64,000 nt of DNA from Poa pratensis (taxonomy: Eukaryota; Streptophyta; Magnoliopsida; Poales; Poaceae): NCBI GenBank assembly GCA_947311845.1, contig CAMZMU010000060.1, forward strand, positions 4,739,860 through 4,803,859. The letters are read 5' to 3'. The position numbers and the translations under genes are program-made. How positions within the stretch are numbered: position 1 is the stretch's first letter; each line of letters starts with the position of its first letter. Under the pieces are notes generated by a model. It was given only the letters and a program-made list of their open reading frames with translations. It was not told the DNA's origin and ran no database searches. This document shows, one piece after another, positions 10,888 to 21,500 of this stretch.

Positions 10888-11819
10888 TGTCGTGTCTCGA
10901 TGCACGGACATCGGGAGTAGAGGATACCCCCTTTTAGGTTCGGCACGGGGGCGAAGGAGGCTGAGAATCGTCTTCGTGGGCGGAGTCTAGATCAAGCTCT
11001 CCTCTCCACGATCAAAGCATGCAACCAAAGGGACACAAGGAGCTACCCAGGTTCAGGCCGCCCAGAGGCTAAAAGCCCTACTCCTGCATGTCTGAATTGA
11101 TGGGTTCTTCATAGTGTGGCTTACAATGGAACCTCCCGGATGGGGTACCCGGAAGGGTTTTGGCTGGAGGTGGAAGAAGGACAGATCCTGACCCGGAGGA
11201 GATCACCTTCCCATTCACCTTCGCAGCCCTAGTCTAGCCTTGCTCTGGTTCGACTTGTTCCTCTTCCTCTCCGTGCCTTGGTCCTCCTTTTATAGGCCAA
11301 GGGGTTGCCACAGGGTCACGTGAGGGGCATGAGGGACCTTCGGCGTGAAGGACCCTCCTTGGCTGGTTTAGGGGGAGACGTGGCCTCTTCTCAGCCTAGC
11401 GTCTCCTTTGGGTTAGGTGGGAGCGTCCGCCAGTGGTGGAGAGGGGCTGACACCACCACGGGCTGTGCTTCCTGCCCGTGCCACCTTCATCTTGCTTCCC
11501 AAGTCTTCTGAGGTCTTCCAGCGTGAGGTGGAGAGCTTATCCACAGTGACACGGGGAAGTACCCGAGACGGAGCCCGGCCTCCTGCCGGGGACTCGGACC
11601 CTCGGGGTCTTCCGTGTCTTCTGGCTTGATTCGGGGACCCGGCAGGCCCCCAGGGCCGGAGTCCTTTGTCGGTGTAGGCCTTGCCTGGCCTTCGCGGGTC
11701 GAAGGGTGAACCCGCCAGCTTGTCTTGGTTCTTGGCCTTGTCCATCTTCATCTTGGGCCCACAGGGAGTGGACCCACTTTGGCAGCACTAGGGGAACCCC
11801 ATGTTCCACTGCTGCGACA
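10888..11819 (-). repeat. Tat element LTR (3' LTR of the large copy, shared with a second copy)
   Basis: 932 bp, bounded by TGTCG and CGACA. A minus-strand TATA-like CCTATAAAAGG lies at 11286-11296. It has a polypurine tract on one side and a primer-binding site on the other, so it serves as 3' LTR to one internal domain and 5' LTR to the next. Confidence 0.85.
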
Positions 11820-11832
11820 GTAGCCCCCGGGC
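11820..11832 (-). other. Polypurine tract of the Tat element
   Basis: On the minus strand GCCCGGGGGCTAC directly precedes the LTR start TGTCGCAG. This is the expected plus-strand primer position. Confidence 0.7.
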
Positions 11833-12040
11833 ATGGTCCCGGTGGCTCTTGCTCCAGCTGCCGGGGCTATGGCCTAAAGATAGGTCAAAGTGGGTCCGGG
11901 CATCTGGTCTTCCTTCTTTGCTTCATTAATGGCCTTGATGGTCTTGGAACTACTCCGCTCGGGGGAGTAACTGCGATGGCCCCCTCGATTCCCAGTAATG
12001 GAAGAAACGAGGAGACGCCTGGCAGAGGCGCCGCCGAGGC

Positions 12041-12048
12041 TATAAAAG
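12041..12048 (+). promoter_or_regulatory. TATA box of antisense ORF 1
   Basis: TATAAAAG in the context GAGGCTATAAAAGCAGGG, about 71 bp before the ATG at 12119, on the strand opposite to the retrotransposon. Confidence 0.55.
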
Positions 12049-12118
12049 CAGGGCGCGTCCCTTGCATTTTCGTCCATCTTCTTCCCCAGCCCATCTCCAG
12101 GCCTCCCCACAAGCGCCA

Positions 12119-12704
12119 ATGGCGAGAGTGAAGAGAGGAGTAGGATGGCCTCGTTCTTCTTCAGCCGCTGCGGATAGCGGCCCCTCCTCTCGTGGTCGAG
12201 CTGCTCCGCGAGGTCGTAGGATTCGCGGTCGCGGCGGCCATGGAGGTCGCGGCTCCGCTGCTCCCTCTCCTAGGAGCATGGTTCACACTAGCTTCGCGCC
12301 GTTCGAGTTCATCGTGATCTGAACCACAGGCCTCATAGCCGGCTTCTCCTGCCAGATTCCTTTGCGACGGCGACGGAGGACATCAGACCCTCCGGCTTCT
12401 GGCTGCAGGTGGACGGCTGTCCCAATGGCCCCTCCTGGGCCTTGGCGGAGCACACCGCTGAAGGGCCATGCTCCTGGGTCAGGGGTGGAAGTCGTTCTCC
12501 CACGCCCGCCGCCTGTCCCGGGGGCAATGCTTGGCGTTCCGGTTCGACGGGGATTCGACGCTCTCCGTGAAGATCTTCGGTGTCGATGGCGGACGCGTGG
12601 AGTGCTGCATGGAGAGCAGTAGCGGCAGCTCGAGCTCCTACGACGAGGATGAAGATGAGGAAAGCTCATCTGACATCAAGGTCGAGGAGAGCTCGTCTTC
12701 TTGA
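12119..12704 (+). pseudogene. Antisense ORF 1 of the Tat element, B3-domain-like
   Basis: Starting at ATG 12119, a basic Arg/Gly/Ser-rich N-terminus leads into TSFAPFEFIVI, a TGA stop (12320-12322), and then, with two frame changes, TTGLIAGFSCQIP, FWLQVDGCPNGPSWA and GWKSFSHARRLSRGQCLAFR followed by FDGDSTLSVKIFGVDG. The order and spacing match the B3 DNA-binding fold of plant transcription factors, especially the Gly-Trp and phi-x-F-x-x-D-G-D strands. A Ser/Asp/Glu tail ends at 12704. It lies antisense between integrase and 3' LTR, where extra ORFs are known in Tat-lineage elements. The frames are broken here, so this copy is probably dead. The B3 call is pattern based. Confidence 0.55.
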
Positions 12705-12999
12705 AGGCGAGGAGCTTCGGACAGGCGCCATGGAGATCTCGTTGACCTCCTCCTCGGTGACCTTGACGACGTACTTCTAGAAGTAGCGCCTTCCCTTGTA
12801 CGGTGGTGCTCCTTGCTCGATAGGAGCCAACCTTTTTGTTGTAAAAAAGATCGCCCCCTGTAGTCCTTGTAAATGAAGAAGATCTTGTTCCTCCTTGTCT
12901 CCATGTCACGCTCGTGTGAACGAGAACGGGTTTTTTGCAAAACACGCTCCCATTACTGTGGCAGCCGAACCGCCTGGGGTAGGTGGGGGATGAGAGGCC

Positions 13000-13007
13000 T
13001 ATAAAAA
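13000..13007 (+). promoter_or_regulatory. TATA box of antisense ORF 2
   Basis: TATAAAAA in GGCCTATAAAAAGCCC, 78 bp before the ATG at 13078. Confidence 0.55.
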
Positions 13008-13077
13008 GCCCTCAGACCCCAGCCTATTCGCCACACCTTCTCGCCTTGCTCCGTTCTTCTTCTTCCTTCGCCTCTCC

Positions 13078-13689
13078 ATGCACCGTAGCGCAATGTCTGG
13101 CGAAGCAGAGATGGCCTTGTCCGATGTGTCGATGGTGGAGTCCGTCTTTCGAGGCACGGCGGAGGCGCCCAGCGAAGCTGGAGCCCAAGCCGCTGACGAA
13201 AGAGAAGCCATTCCTCGTCCTCGCCCTTCCTTGGTTTTTCCGGCGGTGGGGAACATTGCTGGCTCCGCCGCCATGGAGGCCGCGGTGGCGTTAGCCACTC
13301 GGAAGGATGTCATCAAGGAGAACTTGTGGAGAGAAGCCGCGGGCAATCCAAGATTGATCCAGCTCCTCCGCGATCTTGATGATGTGTTCAAGGCAAGGTC
13401 TCCTTGAAGCTGGGTAAGTAGATCTTGAAGTCCTCCTGCCTTGACTTGCTTTCTCCTTCCTGTGTAGGAGGAAGAAGACGCCATGGACAGGATCGTGGAT
13501 CATGTGTACTTCGTCTGCGACCAGCACATCCCGGGTTTGCCAGGAAGTTTCCTGGCCCGTGGGGTCCCTGAAGATCCTGCGCAAATGCCCTCTCCTCCCT
13601 CCAGGCGTCCCCGGAAGAAAAGAGCGCACCCGGCAGGCAATAAAACAGAAGACAGATCTGCGCAGCCAGGAGCCCTGAGCTGGCCTTAG
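13078..13689 (+). CDS. Antisense ORF 2 of the Tat element, unknown function
   Basis: Exon 1 (13078-about 13396) encodes about 106 residues: an acidic N-terminus, then MEAAVALATRKDVIKENLW and PRLIQLLRDLDDVFK. A short intron with an AG acceptor at TTCCTGTGTAG (before 13469) leads to exon 2 (13469-13689), with DRIVDHVYFVCDQHIPGLPG and a basic C-terminus (RRPRKKRAH). The donor is either the GT at 13397 or the stronger GTAAGT near 13411; the latter would pass a stop. No family is recognised. Its TATA box and antisense position parallel ORF 1. It could be a retrotransposon accessory gene or a captured host fragment. Confidence 0.5.
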
Positions 13690-14591
13690 TAGCATAGGCT
13701 AGATATGTACTCAGGGAAAGCATAACTGAATGTAGTTCATAATTGTAATTCAGAATGTAAATTCAATGAATGCAATCCTAAGGCTCAACTCCGGGGTCAT
13801 TTCCCAAACCTCCCTTTGCACTAACGCCGTCAAGTTTTCAGAGGAGATCTCTTAGGTGACAAGTACTCTGACCGCCCGCACCGGTAGCAGCAACCCTAAG
13901 AGCACTATACCTTCCGGGAGTCCACTCCACAGCCACGGGTACTAGGCCCGAAGGGAAATCGGACCGTTCGCCGGGGAGGACGCATTACCCCCGCAAAGGC
14001 TCTCATCAACTGTCAAGCATGCGCAGGTTGGTGGTATATTGACTCCGAGCGAGATATTATGCCTAGAATGCAAGATGCACATGCAAAGACTTAGCTGTTT
14101 TTGCCGTGCTCTTGTTCTGCTCGTCCTTCCCGGGTATCCAGCTCCTTAGCCGCCCTTCAGCATCCATTCCTGTCCCGGGAGAGGCGCTACACACAACAAA
14201 CTTTCAGTAGGAAAAGAATGGACCCTCCCTTACATGTCGTGAAAGTGTTTCATCCGAAGCAACCCGCAAGCAAAGTTGAATGTGCATTTCTGTGTTTATG
14301 TTCTTTAAAACACAGCACTGCCCGTTCCACTTCTTACCGCGGCAGTACGGCACGATCAGGTGGCAGCGCCTACTGATAGGCTACTCGCGCTCGACCTGTC
14401 AGCCACCGGCACCATGTCAGCCCCCTGCTTGGGGGTTGTTACGGATAACACACTTCACGACAACAAGAGAGGCTCACGGAATTGAAAAACTTATCTTTTA
14501 TTCCTTGGCGACGATTCTTACACCCTTATACAGAACACTAGCCCCTTGGGCGTGCTTAGTTGATTCGACTATCTGCGATTCATGTTCGTAT
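13690..14591 (-). other. Non-coding 3' region of the Tat element
   Basis: Between integrase stop and antisense ORF 2. Only short, unsupported ORFs are present. It includes AT-rich sequence near 13730-13780, which could hold the 3' end of the antisense transcript. No other feature was seen. Confidence 0.6.
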
Positions 14592-15528
14592 TCAGGGGTA
14601 GAATTTCTGGAGATTCTCGATGTTCCAGGCGTTGCCCTCCGGCCTGCCTTTCTCGTCCTCCAGGTAAACAGCTCCGGGTCTCAGGGTATGCGTCACCCGA
14701 TAAGGTCCTTCCCACTTGGACGACAACTTGTTCATGTTATCAAGTTTCTGCTTCTTGCGGAGAACCAGGTCTCCGGGTTCCAGTACCCGTGAACGGATAT
14801 GGCGATCATGATAGCGGCGGAGCCCTTGCTGGTATCGAGCGGATCGTAAAGAGCCCGACACCGCACCTCTTCCAGGAAGTTGATGTCATCAATCCTCCTC
14901 TCAGCTTGTGTCTTCATCATAAGGCAAGTACCCGGGAGATCCATGCCTGAGTTTGTTGGCAAGACGGCTTCGGCTCCATAGACAAGGAAGAAAGGTGTTT
15001 CTCCAGTTGCTCTGCTTGGTGTGGTTCTGAGGGACCACAAGACACTTGGTAGATGTTCAATCCAGTTCTTGCCCTTGTCTTCCAGCTTGTCAAAGGCCTT
15101 GGTCTTCAAACCCTTTAGGACCTCCGCATTGGCTCGCTCCACTTGCCCATTGCACCTTGGGTAGGACACCGAGGCAAAACACACCTTGATGCCCAGCTCT
15201 TCACAGAAGTTGAGGAAGGATCGACTTGTGAACTGAGAGCCATTGTCCGTTATGATTCTGTTGGGTACTCCAAAGCGGTACACGATCCCTTCAATGAACT
15301 TGATGGCTGCCTGAGCTGTTTGCCGTGGGACTGGCATCACTTCCACCCACTTTGTGAACTTGTCGATGGCCACGAAGAGGTACTCATGTCCCCCGACAGA
15401 CTTTGGTATCTTCCCCACAATGTCTAGCCCCCAGACCGCGAACGGCCAGGAGATTGGAATTGGCTGCAGTGCTTGCGCCGGCTGATGTATGTTCTTCGCA
15501 TAGTACTGGCAGGCTTCACAGGTCTTGA
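14592..15528 (-). pseudogene. Tat integrase, catalytic core and C-terminus
   Basis: Continues the integrase interrupted by the CACTA element. It holds the CxxC half of the zinc finger (TCEACQYYAK, near 15520), then the DDE core: GLDIVGKIPK, IITDNGSQFTS and NGQVERANAEVLKGLK (D, D, E in order, about 15420-15090). The C-terminal domain is in another frame (14861-14592) and ends GNAWNIENLQKFYP, typical of Tat elements. A frameshift separates core and tail near 14860. It inserted the cDNA into chromosomes when active. Confidence 0.85.
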
Positions 15529-15883
15529 CACTAGTACAGAACGACACATCGGATACCCCTCTATGGCAATGGCAAGAGTTAGGCGACGGAAAAATGAGCT
15601 CCGCGCGCTTCCGCGAGTGCGCGCGCGCGCTAGTCGGTCGATGGGCCTGACACAATGGTAACGGAGGCTGAAAAGATCTCCGTTGCTCATATCTAGGCAA
15701 CGGAGGAAAGAATATCTCCGTTGCTGATATTACCACATCGGACACGGAGATCGGTCTATCTCCGTTTCCCATGTGAAGGCACATTAAGCGGTGCCGGTAT
15801 TAATATCTCCCACTCCAGTACTGTATCTCACTCACTCTCAGTCTCACTCTCCCCAGTTACTAACCCTAGCCGCACACCCATCG

Positions 15884-16488
15884 ATGGCGAACCCCTCCTG
15901 CGCCGACGGAAGTCAGGATGGAGCATCTTCCTCCTCCCACCCTCCGAGGCGTAGCCCGAATCTCCCTACAACTGGGGCGAGATCCCCGGCGACTGCGGTC
16001 GTGAGTTCATTCGGAGCCGTCAAATCCCATCCGGATCCACGGCGGCGGCGGCCACCGACGCCCGGATCTCGTCCTCATCGTCGTCCTCGGACGATGAGGA
16101 CGAGGATCTGGAGGTCGGTCTCCTCCTCTCTCGCGCCTCCTTTGAGCGCGAGCGCGCCGAGGATGTCATTCGGGCGTCTATGATGCAGAGAGCTATCCGC
16201 ATCTCCGCCGCCGAGCACGCGATAGAAGCCGCCGAGGAGGCGTTGTTCCAGACGTGGCTCCGGGCGGCCATAGACCGCTCTCTTCTCCCTGGCCAGGGCC
16301 CTGGGCTGGATGCGGCGGCGGCAGCGGTGGCGGCGGCGGAGGAGGAGGATGAGGAGGAGGAGGAGGAGGAGGAGGACGCTCCGGTGTTCGAGCAGGATGA
16401 TGTCTCCTCTGACGTCTCCTCTGGCAGTGGCTCCGCCGCCGACGCCTGGGACGCAATCCGCGACGGAAAGCGACCCCGCCTCGCCTAA
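15884..16488 (+). pseudogene. ORF carried by the CACTA element, unknown, frameshifted
   Basis: ATG at 15884 opens MANPSCADGSQDGASSSS; near 15950 the better frame shifts to one reading SPYNWGEIPGDCGREFIRS, then a Ser/Asp/Glu-rich segment, an Ala/Arg helix (ASFERERAEDVIRASMMQRA), a poly-Ala and poly-Glu run, and ends GKRPRLA at 16488. It looks like a nuclear-type protein fragment by composition. No family is recognised. GC content is far above the flanking AT-rich DNA, which suggests a captured host exon. It may also be normal cargo of this CACTA family. Confidence 0.45.
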
Positions 16489-16506
16489 GGTAAATGACCG
16501 CTCTGT

Positions 16507-17113
16507 TAGCTACTTATTTAGCTCGGTTTGCTTTGTTTAGCTATGTATTTGCTATGTTAGCTACTTATTTAGCTCGGTTTGCTCTGTTAGTTAGCTCTGT
16601 TCAGCTATGTATTTGCTATGTTAGCTACTTATTTAGCTCGGTTTGCTTTGTTTAGCTATGTATTTGCTATGTTAGCTACTTATTTAGCTCGGTTTGCTCT
16701 GTTAGTTAGCTCTGTTCAGCTATGTATTTGCTATGTTAGCTACTTATTTAGCTCGGTTTGCTTTATTTAGCTATGTATTTGCTATGTTAGCTACTTATTT
16801 AGCTCGGTTTGCTCTGTTAGTTAGCTATGTTCAGCTATGTATTTGCTATGTTAGCTACTTATTTAGCTCGGTTTGCTTTGTTTAGCTATGTATTTGCTAT
16901 GTTAGCTACTTATTTAGCTCGGTTTGCTCTGTTAGTTAGCTCTGTTCAGCTATGTATTTGCTATGTTAGCTACTTATTTAGCTCGGTTTGCTTTGTTTAG
17001 CTATGTATTTGCTATGTTAGCTACTTATTTAGCTCGGTTTGCTCTGTTAGTTAGCTATGTTCAGCTATGTATTTGTTATGTTAGCTACTTATTTACCTCG
17101 GTTTGCTCTGTTA
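16507..17113 (+). repeat. 115-bp tandem array in the CACTA element
   Basis: About 5.3 units with a 115-bp period (anchor GCTCTGTTAG at 16581, 16696, 16811, 16926 and 17041). Each unit contains two related halves built from TTAGCTACTTATTTAGCTCG and AGCTATGTATTTGCTATG. Units are nearly identical. Confidence 0.95.
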
Positions 17114-17199
17114 GCTGCTTATCCCACTACATTTTGCTTTGTTTACTGCTTATTGGCTCTGTTTATTAGCTTTGTTTGCTGTTTTTAACAAAGAATATT

Positions 17200-17480
17200 C
17201 GTTGTTTCAAGGGCTTGGTGGATGCTTGGTGACGATGCTGCTGCCGTGAAGACCTAGGAGCGGGGCTCCATACACGGTGCCGTCACCAGGAGCAGTACAT
17301 TTTGCGCAGCAGGGAAGACAGTAGATGTTCATCTGGCGGCCGTGAAGACATAGGAGCAGAGCTCCAGCCACGCGCACTGATGAACTTTTGTAAAGCAGGG
17401 CGTACAGGAATACGGTGACGACCAGGCGGCCGTCTAGTCGCATGGAGCGGGGCTCCATCGACGGCACAGCCCGTCACCGT
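17200..17480. other. GC-rich block of the CACTA element
   Basis: Holds two related segments (GAAGACCTAGGAGCGGGGCTCC near 17230 and GAAGACATAGGAGCAGAGCTCC near 17345) and a third GGAGCGGGGCTCC near 17446. No supported ORF. It may be a 3' exon or UTR of the carried gene. Confidence 0.4.
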
Positions 17481-17684
17481 GTTTTTTTTGTTTTCCTGTA
17501 ACCCTTATTAGAAACGGTTATTAGCAAAACTCCGTATCTAATGTTAAATACATTAGAAACGGTTTATCTCCTCCGTTGCCATTGAGGTCTTCACATCAGT
17601 GACAGAGTCGGGGACACGGACCCTTTCTCCGTTGCCGAAGGGGTTTTTGGCCCGTTTCCGATGTGTCGTTCTGTACTAGTGTGA

Positions 17685-18546
17685 CTAGCTGCTCGGCATC
17701 ACTGAGGACTGTAGGCCAGTAGAACCCGTGACGAAAAACTTTCCCCGCCAGAGATCTTGATGCCACATGACTTGAACACGTGCCCTCGTGGATGTCCCTT
17801 AGCAGTGCTTGGCCTTGTTCTAGAGGAATGCAGCGGAGCTTGACTCTGTTGTCCCGTCGCCGGTAGAGCTCGCCGTCGATCATGACGTAGAGCTTGGCTT
17901 GACGAGCCACCCGCTCGGCGTCGTGGTCATCCTCTGGGAGGGTGTGCTTCATTATGTACTTGACGATGTCCCGGGCCCAGGGTGGGTGGGTTTCTTCCAC
18001 CGGTAGCACCATCCGACAGAAAGAAAGCATAGCTTCCTCCGCCAGAGGAGCTGCCGGGTCTTGAGCTTCTGGGCTGGCTACCCGTGTTGTCGAGGTAGAA
18101 GGGTCGCCAGCCCCCGGCGTAGATCTTGCCGCGAGCCTCTCGAGAGGGATCGAAGGTTGCCTGAGAACCTCGATGTAGATCCCGGGAGGCACTGGTTCTT
18201 GCTTGGACGCCAACTGCGATAGCTCGTCCGTGGCCGTGTTTTCTCCACGTGGGACATACACAGCCCGGAAGTTGTCGAAGCGCCGCTGTAGTTTCCAGAC
18301 CTCCTCGACGTACGGTGCCATCTGGGGACACGCGTACTCCTTGTTCACTTGCTTGATGACTAGCTGAGAGTCACCCTTGACGACGATCTTGTTGATGCCG
18401 AGGCCGATGGTAGCACGAAGTCCTGCGAGCAGGCCCTCGTACTCCGCCGTGTTGTTCGAGATGTTCCCTTGGTAGTGCATCTGAACGACATACTTTAGCC
18501 GGTCTCCGGTTGGAGAGGTTAGGACAACACCTGCACCTCCTTTCCC
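17685..18546 (-). pseudogene. Tat second RNase H and integrase zinc-finger half
   Basis: The frame from 18541 reads GGAGVVLTSPTGDRLKYVVQ, then NNTAEYEGLLAGLR and VKGDSQLVIKQVNKEY, the plant/archaeal-type RNase H that marks Tat elements (catalytic D, E and D are visible, with the first D on the far side of the LARD insertion). A linker follows, then the integrase N-terminal HH half (LLRDIHEGTCSSHVASRSL) and FRHGFYWPT. The frame ends at QLV where the CACTA element is inserted at 17681/17682. RNase H removes RNA from the RNA-DNA hybrid during reverse transcription. Confidence 0.85.
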
Positions 18547-21500
18547 TGTCACATCCCAAATTTGGAAACTAAGAAAAACTTAGTTTCACAAGACCAAAAT
18601 TCAGAACCAACAAAAAAACTTTTTGAAATGTTTCACTGATGATTGTGTTTTCCTTCCTGTTGCTATGTTGAACCTAGTGTGGCTTGTTGTTTAAATTGTT
18701 TGACTGGTAAAAATAAGACACAACCAATATAAAAATATATTTAACTTTGGTGATCATGTCATGACAAGAAAAATATTCCATGTATCTTTTCCATTCTTAT
18801 TTTGGCCAACTCCATTTCAAATGATACTTGGTTTAGCAACAACCAAAACTAATACCCATTATTTGAGAAAGTAAAGGTATTTCCAAAATTATGTGTTTCC
18901 AAAAATGTGGAGACCTATATGCTATCTCCTCTCTATCTTCAACCTTGATATTTTGCATGTATATGCAACTCCCATTTTATACTCTTATTTTTTTTTATAA
19001 CACTAGTGGGAGATATATTACCCCCACATATGTTGTCTTGCTCAAAACCTTTTCAAAAATACAAAGGTGGAGTTGAGATAGTTTTAAACATCATCTTGTC
19101 ATAATTAAGTGTGATGTTGATATTGTTGTGTTTGTGGCTTGTGAGGGTAATTCCTCAGTTGTGCTTAATACTAGAATAAGACACATTTGACAACAAATTT
19201 GGTATGTGACCTGAATAAAAACAAACCCTCTAGAATTATTCACACCTAAGTTGAAATCCTAAATTAAGGGAAATGATCTTATTTAATTTCCCTCTATCTC
19301 TATTCCTCTATTTTATGAAAACAATTATATTTCCTTATTCTAGGGATGAGATGAAATAATAATCATTTCAACCCCATCTCACTCCCTCCTCAAGCAAACA
19401 TACTTTTCAATTTTAAACAAAACTCTCAAAGTATTTAACAAAAGGAAATTAAGATCATGATAAATAAATGATCTTAATAAATTATTCCTCTCAATTTCTC
19501 TGTTTCTTTCAAACCAATATTTTCTCCATGAAAATATAACTTAATTGAAGTTACCATATTTGTCAAGAAAGTTCCAAAAGTTCAAAACAATATTTTATCA
19601 CTTGTTTAAAAATATTAAAGAAATGTTAATTTAGTTTTACCAAAAATCATTTATTTAAATCCTATGAACAAAAATGGTTCAAAACATTTTATTTTCAAAA
19701 GCCAATTTTTGTGTAGCTTCTACATGTATATGGGAGGCTACATGAATTTTCTCAGATTTTTGTAAAATGTTTAAATACCCCAAACAATTCCCTAAAACGC
19801 TACTGGTTTTAAAACAAAACAGAAAAGGACTTAAATGTAAAAGGAAAAAGAAGTCCAGGGGGTTATCGGCAAAAGCGTCATCGTCTTCTGTAGCAGCAGT
19901 GCGCGCGGTGCCGTTGTCGTCCTACCGTGCGTCGCGCCGCCCGGACCCCCCCTCCTCTCCGTTGCTCGGCGAGGAGAAGGATAAAAGACCCCCCCCCCCC
20001 CGAAGCTCCTCTGCCCTCTCTCACCCCTCCCTCACTCACTCGCTCTCCTTCCTCTCTCTGCTCCTCTCCATGACCCGAACCCTAGCCGCAGGTGGTCGAG
20101 CTCGCCGTCGCTGCCGCCGTCGCTGGAGAGCGCCCCGTCCAGATCGAAGAGCGCCAGAAGCATCGCCTCGTCGCCCTCTTCTTCCCCGTCCAAGGAATCG
20201 CCGCGGGGAGCCGCGAGGCGAGCGGCCCGTCTGCGTCTTCTTCCGCACCGGCCGACGCTCCGCCGCGACCTCACCGTCGATTCCGACCACCTCCTTCACC
20301 ACCGCGAGCACCCACGCGACAAGGGTGAGCACGCGAATCGCTTGGACATGATCGTCCTCCTTCTCCGCTCCTAGTTTGCCGCGTAGCCGTAGAGTCCGCC
20401 GTAGCCGTAGCGTGCCGCCGCCCGGCCTCGTCGCCGGAGCACTTGTCGGCGACCATATGGTCCGTAACGCCACTCCCCGGTCTCCCCGTAGCCGTGCACG
20501 TCTAATGCGCTTGGTAGATCGTCCCCGCGCGTCCCCTTCCGTCGAGCCCTTGCGCGTCGCCGCCGGTGGTCGCCGCGTCCACGTGCGACGTCGCCGTTCA
20601 TCGTCTACGCCTTTTAATTACCCGCGCCTGTAGTATATCACACGCACTCGTCCATCCCAGTGGCAACGGCCACGATCGAGCCAGCGCGGCGTCGCGAGTT
20701 CGAACCCCCGCCAACGCGAGCGCGCTGCCCTTTTTCCTTTTATTTCCCGCTCGCTGACAGCTGGGCCCCACAGGTCAGCGACCGTGGTGGCCAGCACAGC
20801 CCGCACCCAATCCAGTCAGCGCCAGCGTGGCCACAGGCCCACTGGCCAGTGGCCGTGTGTAGGAGTTGCCTCGGTGAAAAATGTTTTGCACGAATTACTG
20901 GATTTAATTAAAAGGAACAGATTCAAATTTAAACTTATAAAATCCATATCTTTTTAAATACTTGTCCAAAAATTACCAATAAGATACCAAAATGATCAGA
21001 AAAATAAGGCCTGTCTTTTAGTATAACTCACCTATCCAAATAAATTAGTTTATTTAATGTTTTATTAAAATAAAGAAAATGGCAGATTATAAAACAAATT
21101 AGGAAAATTCATATCTTTAAAAATAAGGATCCAAAAATTAAGTTTGACCACTTAAAATGTTCAGAAAATGATGACTTTCATGTTCCACCTTGTTTCCAAA
21201 CATGGAAAATTATTTTGTAATGTTGTTTAAAACACATTAACAAAAGGGCAGATTTAAAAAGGATTTTATAAATTAATCAGTAATAATTTTTGGAGCAAAT
21301 CCAATTTTGCTAGGTTCCTAGTGTTTCACTTTATCACACCCTAACTTGGTGTGAAGGTTCCACTCTTAGAGATTAATTAGTGGCCTAACTTTTGTCTGAA
21401 GTATTTCCTGTTCAACAGGAGGTGCTTGTTGTTAACCTTCGCCTCAATAGTTTTGTGATCGATGTACCTAGCTTGCGTATAGGTGATAGACTACTGACCA

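Larger units (their letters stand above)
15529..17681 (+). mobile_element. Non-autonomous CACTA element, complete, with TSD TGA
   Basis: Terminal inverted repeats of at least 24 bp are perfect: the left starts CACTAGTACAGAACGACACA and the right end is its reverse complement. Target duplication TGA occurs at 15526-15528 and 17682-17684. Subterminal regions repeat AACGGAG/CTCCGTT in both orientations. Inside are a GC-rich gene-like ORF (15884-16488), a 115-bp tandem array and a second GC-richer block (17200-17480), but no transposase. Removing it rejoins the Tat integrase frame exactly. Confidence 0.95.

Noticed and set aside
13690..14591. Short plus-strand ORFs (for example 14280-14792)
   Set aside because: Extend into integrase antisense and show no motif.
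16507..17113. Regular repeats considered as a CRISPR-like array
   Set aside because: Units are contiguous without unique spacers; it is an ordinary minisatellite in a transposon of a plant genome.
19767..20351. 194-codon ORF in the 5' LTR of the LARD (repeated at 28205-28660)
   Set aside because: Compositional (Arg/Pro/Ser-rich, open in several frames), differs in frame between two near-identical LTRs because of small indels, and resembles no protein.
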